Assembly: GCA_900471605.1 (NCBI GenBank)
Contig: UCEY01000009.1
Location: forward strand, 285,559-349,558
Length of the DNA: 64,000 nt
Source: Hyphomicrobiales bacterium
GTDB lineage: Bacteria > Pseudomonadota > Alphaproteobacteria > Rhizobiales > Rhizobiaceae
Direction: 5' to 3'
The position numbers were made by a program, and so were the translations under genes. The first letter of the stretch is position 1; every line of letters begins with the position of its first letter. This document shows positions 51,448 through 59,544 of the stretch, one piece after another. The notes beneath the pieces were generated by a model. That model worked only from the letters and a program-made list of their open reading frames with translations, had not been told where the DNA came from and searched no databases.

Positions 51448-52404
51448 TTAGAGGCCGAGCGCCTTCTTGACGGCCGGAAGGCCGTCCTTGCCGTCATAGG
51501 TGGTGACGCCGGCGACCCAGGGCTCGATGACCTTCGGATTGGCCTTCAGCCAGGCCTTGGCCGCGGCGTTGGGATCCTCGCTGTCGTTGAGGATCTTGCC
51601 CATGATGGTGTTTTCCATATCGAGCGTGAACTTCACGTTCTTGAGGAGCTTGCCGAGATTCGGGCACTGGGCGACAAAACCGCCGCGAGCCACGGTATAA
51701 ACCGTCGCGCCGCCGTAGTTCGGGCCGAAAACGGTATCGTCGCCGCCGGCGAGATAGGTGATCTCATGGGCAACGTTCATCGGATGCGGCGCCCAGGCGA
51801 GGAAGACGATCGGCTTGCTGTCCTTGTCGGCGCGGGTGACCTGGGTCAGCATGCCCTGCTCGGAGGATTCGACGACCTGGAAGCCCTTGAGGTTGAAGGT
51901 GTTGGCATCGATCAGCGATACGATCATGCCGTTGCCTTCATTGCCCGGCTCGATGCCGTAGATCTTGCCGTCCAGTTCCTTCTTGTGGGTGGCGATATCC
52001 TTGAAGTCCTTGATGCCGAGCTTGGCGCCCGCTGCATTGGTGCCGAGCGTGTACTTGGCGCCTTCGAGGTTGACGGCGATGCTCTCGATCGACTTGTCGT
52101 CGATATAGGGCTGCAGCGCATCTTTCTGCGCCGGCATCCAGTTGCCGAGGAAGAGGTCGATATCCTTGTTCTTCATGGAAGAATAGGTCACCGGAACGCC
52201 GAGCGTCTTGACGTCCGCCTTGTAGCCGAGGGCCTCGAGGACCTGGATGAAGGATGCGTTGGTCGAGGCCAGGTCCGTCCAGCCCACGTCCGAGATGCGG
52301 ACGGTCTTGCAGGCTTCGGGCTCGGCGGCGGCTGCAGTGCCGACGATCGTAAGGATCGATGCGGCAGCGACGAGCGTGGTCTTCAGTGAGGTAGTCATGC
52401 GCAT
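51448..52404 (-). CDS. choX: Choline-binding periplasmic protein
   Basis: A 318-aa binding protein with a signal peptide (residues 1-27, ending AAA). The aromatic choline box known from Sinorhizobium ChoX is present: Trp in DVGWTDLAST, Trp in FLGNWMPAQ, Tyr in AKYTLGT and Trp in LAWAPHPMN. Two Cys (EACKTVR and AQCPNLGK) match the known disulphide. First gene of choXWV. GGGAG precedes the start at 52404. It imports choline for glycine betaine and phosphatidylcholine synthesis. Confidence 0.96.
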   Translation of the reverse strand: MRMTTSLKTTLVAAASILTIVGTAAAAEPEACKTVRISDVGWTDLASTNASFIQVLEALGYKADVKTLGVPVTYSSMKNKDIDLFLGNWMPAQKDALQPYIDDKSIESIAVNLEGAKYTLGTNAAGAKLGIKDFKDIATHKKELDGKIYGIEPGNEGNGMIVSLIDANTFNLKGFQVVESSEQGMLTQVTRADKDSKPIVFLAWAPHPMNVAHEITYLAGGDDTVFGPNYGGATVYTVARGGFVAQCPNLGKLLKNVKFTLDMENTIMGKILNDSEDPNAAAKAWLKANPKVIEPWVAGVTTYDGKDGLPAVKKALGL

Positions 52405-52601
52405 GGGCTGCTCCCGTTTTTTTGGTTCCCGCCATTATCAATATATGCTGCGACGAGGCAAGCGCGCGCATTCGCGGCGGAGAATGGGGTGCATTTGCGA
52501 CATTTGTGACTTTCTCGCCCGGCGTCGCCCGATCTGCAGTTTCCTGTGGTTTTCGGCGAAGCCCGCTTTTCTTGAATCCCGATCGCGATCAGAAGGCAGA
52601 T

Positions 52602-53183
52602 ATGGCCAAGCTCTATTTCCACTACGCCACCATGAACGCCGGCAAGTCGACCATGCTTCTGCAGGCGTCCTATAACTACCGCGAACGCGGGATGCGCACG
52701 GCGATCTTCACCGCGTCGCTGGACGACCGCGCCGGCCACGGCCGCGTTGCCTCGCGGATCGGGCTTTCTTCGGATGCCATTCCCTTCGGGCCCTCGGACG
52801 ATCTCTTCTCGAACATCGAGGCGATGCATGCGGAGGAGCCGATCGCCTGCGTGTTCGTGGACGAGGCACAGTTCCTGTCGCCCGAACAGGTCTGGCAGCT
52901 TGCGCGGATCTCCGACCGGGTCGGCATCCCGGTGATGACCTATGGCCTCAGGACCGATTTCCAGGGCAAGCTGTTTCCCGGCTCGCTGGAACTGCTGGCG
53001 GTCGCCGACGAGTTGAGGGAGGTGCGCACCATCTGCCATTGCGGGCGCAAGGCGACCATGGTGGTGCGGCTGAGCGAGAATGGCGAACTGGTGCGCGAAG
53101 GCGCGCAGGTCGAAGTCGGCGGCAACGAGAAATACGTCTCGCTCTGCCGGCGGCACTGGGAAGACCAGATGCGCTGCGATTGA
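52602..53183 (+). CDS. tdk: Thymidine kinase
   Basis: Type II thymidine kinase (193 aa), salvaging thymidine to dTMP. P-loop MNAGKST at 11-17, catalytic Glu in FVDEAQFL (E88), a lasso region near the C-terminus, and zinc-binding Cys in ICHCG and LCRRH. The start at 52602, with AAGG upstream, gives the expected length; longer frames upstream overlap the choX promoter region. Confidence 0.96.
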   Translation: MAKLYFHYATMNAGKSTMLLQASYNYRERGMRTAIFTASLDDRAGHGRVASRIGLSSDAIPFGPSDDLFSNIEAMHAEEPIACVFVDEAQFLSPEQVWQLARISDRVGIPVMTYGLRTDFQGKLFPGSLELLAVADELREVRTICHCGRKATMVVRLSENGELVREGAQVEVGGNEKYVSLCRRHWEDQMRCD

Positions 53184-53244
53184 TGTCGCGAGTTAAACTT
53201 CCCGTTTACCGTGTGAGGTGGAAAGCCGCGGCAACGAGCCAAAA

Positions 53245-53258
53245 TTGACGCTGGTCAA
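53245..53258 (+). promoter_or_regulatory. FNR/FixK-type box upstream of pseudoazurin
   Basis: TTGAC-GCTG-GTCAA, a perfect palindrome fitting TTGA-N6-TCAA of the FNR/FixK/NnrR family. Its centre is about 93 bases before the start codon. A -10-like TATTTA lies at 53277-53282, so the box is near -40, as for class II activation. Confidence 0.75.
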
Positions 53259-53344
53259 AGTTCGGGGCCGGCAACATATTTAAGTTGCAGCTCAGAAACG
53301 CCCCGGCATAACGGGGCCGTGGTTCCCAGCAGGAGTTTCCTCGC

Positions 53345-53791
53345 ATGCGCAAGACCGCCAAGACCTTCACGCTCGCCACCAGCCTCGCCTTGTTTGCCCT
53401 GCCGGCGCTCAGCGCCGAGATCGAGGTCAAGATGCTCAACAAGGGCAGCGACGGGGAGGCGATGGTGTTCGAGCCGGCGGCCGTCAAGGTGCAGCCGGGC
53501 GATACGATCAAGTTCGTGCCGGTCGACAAGGGGCATGACGTGGTATCGATGCCGGGCCTCGTGCCGGACGGGGTTGCCGAAATCAAGGGCAAGATCAGCC
53601 AGGAAGTGTCTTTCACTGCCGACAAGCCGGGCGCCTACGTCTTCAAATGCACGCCTCATTTCGGCATGGGCATGGTCGCGGTGATCCTCGTCGGCGATGC
53701 GCCCGCCAATCTCGATGCGGTCAAGAGCGCAAAGATGCCGAAAAAGGCGAAGGATCGCCTCGATGCGGAGATCGCCAAGCTGGGGCTTTGA
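53345..53791 (+). CDS. Pseudoazurin (blue copper protein)
   Basis: A 148-aa periplasmic type 1 copper protein carrying electrons to copper nitrite reductase and sometimes nitrous oxide reductase. Signal peptide 1-24 (ending ALSA). Ligands fall at H64, C102, H105 and M110 of the precursor, which are H40, C78, H81 and M86 of the mature protein, the canonical pseudoazurin numbering. An FNR/FixK-type box precedes the gene. No nitrite reductase gene lies in the window. Confidence 0.95.
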   Translation: MRKTAKTFTLATSLALFALPALSAEIEVKMLNKGSDGEAMVFEPAAVKVQPGDTIKFVPVDKGHDVVSMPGLVPDGVAEIKGKISQEVSFTADKPGAYVFKCTPHFGMGMVAVILVGDAPANLDAVKSAKMPKKAKDRLDAEIAKLGL

Positions 53792-53896
53792 GCTTCCGGA
53801 CCGAGCGCCCCCCCCGCTGCGGGAGCCTTCGGCTCGAACGGGACGTCAAGCCGAGGGTTCTTTGCAGAAAACGGATCCGGATGAGGTCTTCGGGAC

Positions 53897-54709
53897 TCAG
53901 GCGGGAAAGCCGTTGAACTTGCGCAGGATGCCGTCAACCAGCCTTTCCGGCATGAAACGGCGCAGCGAACGCACCTGGCGCGACTGTTTGCCTGCGGAAT
54001 AGCGCAGCTTCGGCTTCTTTGCCGTTGCAGCTTTGACCACCATGTCGGCAACCACCTGCGGAGCGTCGCCTGCCTCGACCCACTGGCGCATCAGGTTTTC
54101 GCTGCGCATCCGTTCGGAGGCGTAGGCTGCCAGCGGCTGGTCGGCGCGCGTCAGATTTTCTTCGAAAGAGGTGCGCGTGACGCCGGGCTCGACGAGCACG
54201 ACGCGGATGCCGAGGGCCCGAACCTCATGATCGAGCGATTCCGAATAACCTTCGACGGCGTGTTTGGTCGAGGCGTAGAAGGCATTGAACGGAGAAGGTA
54301 TCAGGCCCAGGATCGAGCTCATGTTGATGATCCGGCCGCTCTTCTGGGCGCGCATGACGGGCAGTGTCGCATTGACGACGCGCGCCACTCCGAAGACGTT
54401 TACATCGAACAGTCGCTGCGCCTGAGCGATCGAGGATTCTTCGGCGCCGCCGAGCAGGCCGATGCCGGCATTGTTGACCACGAGATCCAGTCGGCCAGCC
54501 CGCTTTACAATGTCCGCGACCATTGCCTGCACCGCAGTCTCGTCCGTCACGTCGCAGACCAGCATGGTGACGCCTGCGGGGTTGGCGACGGGCTTGCGGC
54601 TGGTGCCGAACACCCGGTATCCGGCCTTTGCCAGGGATTGCGCCGTAACCAGGCCGATGCCTGACGATGCACCGGTGACCAGCGCAACGCCTCTGTTTCT
54701 TTCGCTCAT
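53897..54709 (-). CDS. SDR-family oxidoreductase
   Basis: A 270-aa classical short-chain dehydrogenase. TGASSGIG at 13-20 is the cofactor loop, NNAG near 79-82, Ser in INMSSILG and YASTK near 156-160 the catalytic residues. The TSRKP segment after beta-2 suggests NADP. Substrate unknown. Divergent from an HxlR regulator across 109 bases that hold a TACTA-N6-TAGTA inverted repeat. Confidence 0.94.
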   Translation of the reverse strand: MSERNRGVALVTGASSGIGLVTAQSLAKAGYRVFGTSRKPVANPAGVTMLVCDVTDETAVQAMVADIVKRAGRLDLVVNNAGIGLLGGAEESSIAQAQRLFDVNVFGVARVVNATLPVMRAQKSGRIINMSSILGLIPSPFNAFYASTKHAVEGYSESLDHEVRALGIRVVLVEPGVTRTSFEENLTRADQPLAAYASERMRSENLMRQWVEAGDAPQVVADMVVKAATAKKPKLRYSAGKQSRQVRSLRRFMPERLVDGILRKFNGFPA

Positions 54710-54756
54710 GTGTGTCTCTCTCTCTTTTGGGTATGGATCATCGTCTGAAAATCAGA

Positions 54757-54772
54757 TACTATCATTTTAGTA
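54757..54772. promoter_or_regulatory. Inverted repeat between SDR and HxlR genes
   Basis: TACTA-TCATTT-TAGTA in an AT-rich stretch, directly between the divergent starts at 54709 and 54819. Candidate operator for the HxlR-type regulator. Confidence 0.5.
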
Positions 54773-54818
54773 GTAAGTCACTATCAAATCGATATCAACG
54801 CTTAGAAAAAATCACTTC

Positions 54819-55268
54819 ATGAACACATCGAATGAATCACTCCCCCAATGCCCCGTTGCTCGTGGCCTCACCTTCGTGGGCGACACCTGGAGCATCTTGA
54901 TCCTCCGCGATGCCCATGAGGGCCTCACCCGTTTCGACCAGTTCCGAAAAAGCCTCGGGATCGCGCCGACCATTCTGACGCGGCGGCTGGCGAGTCTCAC
55001 AAAGGACGGATTGCTGGAAAAACACCTCTACTCGGAGCGGCCGCCCCGGGAGGAATATGTGCTGACGGAGGCAGGCCGGGATTTCCTGCCGGTGCTCATC
55101 ATGATCGGCGCCTGGGCACAGCGAAACTGCGACGGCAATCTGGCCCGGTATATCGACGTCGAAACGGGTCGCGAGATCGAGCCGATCGGCATAGATGCCG
55201 TGACGGGAGCGAAGCTCGGAAGCCGCCCCATGCGCATGGGGCTCGTCCAGAAAGGGGATGACACCTGA
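54819..55268 (+). CDS. HxlR-family transcriptional regulator
   Basis: A 149-aa winged-helix regulator: CPVARGLTFVGDTWSILILRDAHEGLTRFDQFRKSLGIAPTILTRRLASLTKDGLLEKHLYSERPPREEYVLTEAG is the complete HxlR domain, with the conserved Cys near the N-terminus that senses electrophiles in some members. Divergent from the SDR oxidoreductase, its probable target. Confidence 0.95.
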   Translation: MNTSNESLPQCPVARGLTFVGDTWSILILRDAHEGLTRFDQFRKSLGIAPTILTRRLASLTKDGLLEKHLYSERPPREEYVLTEAGRDFLPVLIMIGAWAQRNCDGNLARYIDVETGREIEPIGIDAVTGAKLGSRPMRMGLVQKGDDT

Positions 55269-55350
55269 TTTTTCCCGGCAATCCAGCCGGGGTGGCGTGG
55301 CATAATTTCGCGACCGCGTTATCTTCGTCTTCGACGGCGGGAGAAGGCGC

Positions 55351-56289
55351 GTGGCGGCAAACCAGAATTTTGACAGCGAGATCGAGCGGATCGGCGGCCT
55401 GTTGACCGGAATGCGCGAGGCGCTCGGCGAGGTCGGCGCCCTGCTTGCCGAGACTGCGAGGGGTTTCAACCTGCCGGATGAGGAGAGGCTCGCAGCGCAG
55501 GCCGATCGGCTGACGGCAGCCATGCCGGAGCGTCAGGCGATCGAGGCGGCGATGGCGCGGCTGGTCGCGAATTTATCGGACGAGATCGGCATCTGTGCCC
55601 GACAATTCGACGATCGCGAGGTGCCGACACGGTTCGAAACATTGATCGGTTATGTTTCCGGGGCCGCCAGGCATCGCCGCCAGCAGGCCCGTTGGCGCAG
55701 CCCCGCGCCGCTCGATCGGCTGGGCGAACTTCTGCGGCGGGCCGATCTGCTGGCCGGACTGATCCGGCGGGAGCGGGATTTCCTGATCGGGCAGCGGCGG
55801 GAAAGCGAGGGCGATCTTATCACGTTCGTCGATCACCGGCCGGAGATGGCCGAAAAGCTGCGCGGCGGGGATGGCGCGGCGATGACGGGCATGGAGGTGA
55901 TCGGCCGCACGGAACCAGCGATCAAGGTCTTCCAGGATTTTGTCACCGGGCTCAACGCGAAGGCAGGCAGCTGCAACATCCTCCTGCACAAGCTGATGGC
56001 CGATACCGAAAACCTGCTCATCCTCTACCGCGTGGTCGCCGATGCCGGCGGGCGAGGCGATGCCGGCCTGAAGCCCGAGCTCTATCCGCATCTGGTGCCC
56101 GAGATTGAACGGTTCACAAGCGGCATGCTGACATTGCACGGCCTCGACCGGCGGCGGGATCGCGCCGACCAGGCCTTTGCCGAGCGATTTCCCGCGGAGG
56201 CCGCGGGCGAGGCGGTTAAAGGGGAGGCCGGGCAAACCGGCTTTCGGCTGCCGACGATATCCGGCCTCAGGGCCGTATGGTCCCGATAG
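55351..56289 (+). CDS. Hypothetical helical protein upstream of DUF2333 gene
   Basis: A 312-aa soluble protein predicted to be largely helical (MREALGEVGALLAETARGFNL, LGELLRRADLLAGLIRRERDFLIGQRRE, GSCNILLHKLMADTENLLILYRVVADA). No family recognised, no signal peptide. The start is GTG at 55351 behind AGAAGG. It lies 121 bases upstream of the DUF2333 gene on the same strand, so they may be linked in function. Confidence 0.7.
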   Translation: MAANQNFDSEIERIGGLLTGMREALGEVGALLAETARGFNLPDEERLAAQADRLTAAMPERQAIEAAMARLVANLSDEIGICARQFDDREVPTRFETLIGYVSGAARHRRQQARWRSPAPLDRLGELLRRADLLAGLIRRERDFLIGQRRESEGDLITFVDHRPEMAEKLRGGDGAAMTGMEVIGRTEPAIKVFQDFVTGLNAKAGSCNILLHKLMADTENLLILYRVVADAGGRGDAGLKPELYPHLVPEIERFTSGMLTLHGLDRRRDRADQAFAERFPAEAAGEAVKGEAGQTGFRLPTISGLRAVWSR

Positions 56290-56410
56290 GCCGGCCTCCC
56301 GCCCTTTCCCAGGTTGCGGCGAAACGTTGCGCCCCGTTGTGCTTGCGGTGCCGAGCACATATGTGTGAGCAAGCCCAATCGGATGCACACGGCCTCACGA
56401 GGAGACAGCG

Positions 56411-57574
56411 ATGCTCGACCGGATTACCGCCTTCTTTCAAGGGATCGGCCAGGCCGTCGGGCGCGGCATGGGATTGCTGGTCGCCTGGATCGTCTGGCCC
56501 TTCATGGCCGCGCATGGCTGGTACGGAAAACGTCACTGGATGGTGAAGGGCCCGATCCTCGCCTTTCTCGTGCTGCTGATCGGGCTCTACGGCTATTTCT
56601 TCTGGCAGACGCAGGTCTGGACCAATTTCAATCCGAATTTCGTCGACAGCTACCGCTGGTCCGAGCGCACCGTGCCGGCCGGCCAGGAACTTCCGGTTTC
56701 CAAGCCGGCAGCCGCCAATACGACGACTTCCGCAACCGGCGCCCCGGCGACCGGCGCGCGGCAGTGCCAGTCGTCGGCGATCGTCGATGCGGCCGCCGAC
56801 CTCACCGACATGAACGTCAATCAGAACGCCTGGATATCCTCGATGCTGCTCTACCGGCTCGGGTTCTTCGGTATCGACTGGGATCACACGCCTTTCCTCG
56901 ACAACAAGGCTTCGTTCCAGCGCGGCGTCAACCAGGCGGTCAGGCGCACCGCGACCGAGCTCGTCGATACGCTCGGACGGGTGCGCGGAACGTCGAGCAT
57001 CAACAACAATCTCCAGGACGCGCGCGGCAACCTGCAGTTCGACGAATTTTCCTGGTATTTCGGCCTCAGTCCCTTCGGGCCGAAAACGCCGACGCCAAGC
57101 TATTATCGCGCCGCGATCGGCAAGCTGAGGGCCTTCAACGCCGACCTGACCTCCTGCAACGCCACCTTCGACGGCCGCGCCGACAACCTGATCCAGTTCA
57201 TCGACCGGATCGCCAACGATCTCGGCGGCACCTCGGCGATCCTGCGGGAGCGCTCTGAGAACTACAATGCCGGCTGGTTCGACACGCGCGCCGACGACCG
57301 CTTCTGGTTCGCCTATGGCCAGCTGTACGGTTATTACGCCGTGCTGACGGCCGCCGGCGCGGATTTCTCCCAGGTGATCCGCGAGCGCAATATCGGGCCG
57401 CTCTGGACCGATACGCTGTCGCAGTTCAAGTCGGCGCTGCGCATCCAGCCGGCAATCATCTCCAACGGCCGCGAAGACGGCTGGATCATGCCGAGCCACC
57501 TGGCGGTGATGGGCTTCTATATCCTGAGAGTCCGCTCGAACCTCGTGGAAGTGCGCTCGGTGCTCGACCGCTGA
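56411..57574 (+). CDS. DUF2333 family membrane protein
   Basis: A 387-aa protein with a cytoplasmic N-terminal part, one strong membrane helix near 49-66 (PILAFLVLLIGLYGYFFW), and a large periplasmic domain. VWTNFNPNFVDSY, QNAWISSMLLYRLGFFGIDWDHTPFLDNKASFQRGVNQAVRR and DDRFWFAYGQLYGYYAVL are conserved DUF2333 blocks. A Thr/Ala-rich low-complexity stretch (about 97-117) follows the anchor. GAGGAG before 56411 sets the start. Function unknown; the family is confined to the cell envelope. Confidence 0.88.
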   Translation: MLDRITAFFQGIGQAVGRGMGLLVAWIVWPFMAAHGWYGKRHWMVKGPILAFLVLLIGLYGYFFWQTQVWTNFNPNFVDSYRWSERTVPAGQELPVSKPAAANTTTSATGAPATGARQCQSSAIVDAAADLTDMNVNQNAWISSMLLYRLGFFGIDWDHTPFLDNKASFQRGVNQAVRRTATELVDTLGRVRGTSSINNNLQDARGNLQFDEFSWYFGLSPFGPKTPTPSYYRAAIGKLRAFNADLTSCNATFDGRADNLIQFIDRIANDLGGTSAILRERSENYNAGWFDTRADDRFWFAYGQLYGYYAVLTAAGADFSQVIRERNIGPLWTDTLSQFKSALRIQPAIISNGREDGWIMPSHLAVMGFYILRVRSNLVEVRSVLDR

Positions 57575-57580
57575 GCGCGG

Positions 57581-58051
57581 TCAGTCCTTCGGAAGACTGG
57601 GTTCGTCGAGGAAAAACGTTACACCGGGACGTTCGGCGAAGAACTCGTAGGTGATGCCGACGACCTCGCCGCTCGTGCCCGGCTTGTCACGGAACTTGCC
57701 GACGCTGCGGACGTATTTGTAGTGCTCGGCATCGGCCTTGACGCGATAGATATTGTGATAGGTGAGGCGCTGGCCGCTGGCGCGCTCATAGGTTTCCATC
57801 AATTGCGGCATGTCGTCGGGATGGATCCGCGAGGTGATGGCGACCATGTTCATGGGGCCGTCCTTCGGCTCCAGGCCCAGGATGCGACAGACATCCTCGG
57901 TCGCAAAGAAGTGGCCGGTGTCCAGATCGATCCGCCAATAACCGTAGAAACGGAAGGCTGAGACAAGTTCAACGACTTCGTCTGTCGTAAGTCCCACTTC
58001 CTGGTATTGAGTATTGACGCGTTTTTCGGTGTGTTCGACCCAAAACGTCAA
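57581..58051 (-). CDS. PAS-fold protein
   Basis: A 156-aa stand-alone PAS_3-type protein: FRFYGYWRIDLDTGHFFATEDVCRILGLEPKDGP...RIHPDDMPQLMETYERASGQ followed by YHNIYRVKADAEHYKYVRSVGKFRDKPG, a complete PAS plus PAC. There is no output domain, so it is a sensor or partner. The start is TTG at 58051 behind GGGAGAA. It lies 37 bases downstream of a LuxR-type gene on the same strand and may be its co-sensor. Confidence 0.88.
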   Translation of the reverse strand: MTFWVEHTEKRVNTQYQEVGLTTDEVVELVSAFRFYGYWRIDLDTGHFFATEDVCRILGLEPKDGPMNMVAITSRIHPDDMPQLMETYERASGQRLTYHNIYRVKADAEHYKYVRSVGKFRDKPGTSGEVVGITYEFFAERPGVTFFLDEPSLPKD

Positions 58052-58088
58052 TCTTTTTCTCCCATAGGCCGGGAGAAACGCCCCAACC

Positions 58089-58814
58089 TCACACTATGAG
58101 TCTCAATCTCAACGCCTTAGCTACCAACTGGGTGCGGTTGACGCAATCCAGTTTCTTTATGGCATTGGTCATATATGCGTTAACGGTGTGGTCCGAGAGG
58201 GAAAGGATCCGGCCGATCTCGGAAGAGGTCTTGCCCTGCGCCGTCCAGCGGACCACCTCCAGCTCGCGGGTGGTGAGCGGACCGGCGGTGCCGGTATGGG
58301 TACTGCGGCGGATATTGTCGAACACATTGAAGGCATGCAGCACGATCATGCCGATCTCGTTGAGCTCCACCTGGCTCAGCCGAGGCCGGGTACCGTCGAA
58401 GCGCAGCATGAACCGGGCGCCATCGATCGAATGCGTTGCCATCGCGACGCTGGAGATGATCTCGAAGCGGCGCTGCAGATCGTCCATTTCGGCCGGGACG
58501 GAGAAGCCGCGCACGCTTTCCGGATCGTCGATCGACCAACAGAAGGGAAGGGCGGATTTGGTGATGATCGGCGCCACCGGGCACAGCTTCAAAAGGCGGC
58601 GGCGGTCGAACTCTTGCACATAGGCCGCAGGCAGCGTCGTCTCGACGATCATCCGCGACAAAAGTACCTCGTCGGCCCTGGTGGCGACGAAAAGCGTGAT
58701 GTGGCGAAACCCGAACTCATGGGCGATGCGCTTCATCGCGGCAAATATTTCAACACGCGAATCCGCGGCGGAAATCTCGCTGTTCAGAATCGATTGCCGT
58801 TCCAAGGTGATCAT
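58089..58814 (-). CDS. LuxR-family regulator with atypical autoinducer-binding domain
   Basis: A 241-aa regulator: N-terminal autoinducer-binding-like domain (about 15-165) and C-terminal LuxR helix-turn-helix (LTTRELEVVRWTAQGKTSSEIGRILSLSDHTVNAYMTNAIKKLDCVNRTQLVAKAL). The acyl-homoserine-lactone contacts are altered: Tyr65, Phe69 and Cys78 stand where Trp, Tyr and Asp occur in TraR (AAYVQEF, LCPVA), while W93 is kept. No luxI gene is nearby, so it is a LuxR solo that may sense a different ligand. A PAS gene follows. Confidence 0.9.
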   Translation of the reverse strand: MITLERQSILNSEISAADSRVEIFAAMKRIAHEFGFRHITLFVATRADEVLLSRMIVETTLPAAYVQEFDRRRLLKLCPVAPIITKSALPFCWSIDDPESVRGFSVPAEMDDLQRRFEIISSVAMATHSIDGARFMLRFDGTRPRLSQVELNEIGMIVLHAFNVFDNIRRSTHTGTAGPLTTRELEVVRWTAQGKTSSEIGRILSLSDHTVNAYMTNAIKKLDCVNRTQLVAKALRLRLIV

Positions 58815-58971
58815 GCGGGCGAAGCTGGCGGATGGTTTATGTTACCGTTAAGAAATATACAAATCTGTTTGAATAGCCAGCGAAATTTCGTGCAGCGCAG
58901 CAGAAACCCACCATATTTCCGATACTCGCTCACTTTATTTCCATAAATTCATGGGGTTACCGAAATGAGAT

Positions 58972-59433
58972 TTATACGGGGATATGTCCCGTCGCCTTGA
59001 TTTCCTCCATGACCGCATAGGTGTGGGTTTCCCGGACCCCCGGAAGCGGGAGAATCACCTCCGAGAGGAATTGCCGGTAGGCCTCCATTCCCGCGACCCG
59101 CGCCTTCACCAGATAATCGAAGCCGCCCGCCACCATGTGGCATTCCATGACGTCGTCGCTGCGCTTCACGGCGGCGGCGAATGCGTCGAAAACGTCGGGC
59201 GTGGTGCGGTCGAGTTTGACCTGCACGAAGACGAGCAGATTGCGCCCGAGCTTTTCCGGCGACAGCAAAGCGCTATAACCGGTGATGTAACCTTCACGGG
59301 TCAGCCGCTTGACGCGTTCGGCGGTCGCCGTCGGTGAAAGCGAGACGCGATCGGCGAGTTCGAGATTGCTCAGGCGCCCCTCTTTCTGGAGTGCGCGGAG
59401 GATTTTCCGGTCGAGACGGTCGAGGTCTTTCAT
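58972..59433 (-). CDS. putR: Lrp/AsnC-type proline utilisation regulator
   Basis: A 153-aa Lrp-family protein divergent from putA, the arrangement of PutR in Agrobacterium and Rhodobacter, where it activates putA in response to proline. Helix-turn-helix: LRALQKEGRLSNLELADRVSLSPTATAERVKRLTREGYI; RAM domain: LVFVQVKLDRTTPDVFDAFAAAVKRSDDVMECHMVAGGFDYLVKARV. An imperfect inverted repeat lies in the 111-base shared promoter. Confidence 0.92.
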   Translation of the reverse strand: MKDLDRLDRKILRALQKEGRLSNLELADRVSLSPTATAERVKRLTREGYITGYSALLSPEKLGRNLLVFVQVKLDRTTPDVFDAFAAAVKRSDDVMECHMVAGGFDYLVKARVAGMEAYRQFLSEVILPLPGVRETHTYAVMEEIKATGHIPV

Positions 59434-59451
59434 GTTTCGCTACAGTTTTCT

Positions 59452-59512
59452 GAATTTACCGTGATCTATTCCGTCAATGCCACAATAATCCGCTGAAATC
59501 ACCACGGAATTC
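59452..59512. promoter_or_regulatory. Candidate PutR operator in the putR-putA promoter
   Basis: GAATTTACCGTGAT (59452-59465) and ATCACCACGGAATTC (59498-59512) are imperfect reverse complements about 30 bases apart, an arrangement that suits an octameric Lrp-type regulator wrapping DNA. Confidence 0.4.
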
Positions 59513-59544
59513 CCGCTATGGGGAGAATGAAACGGAGATGCCAC

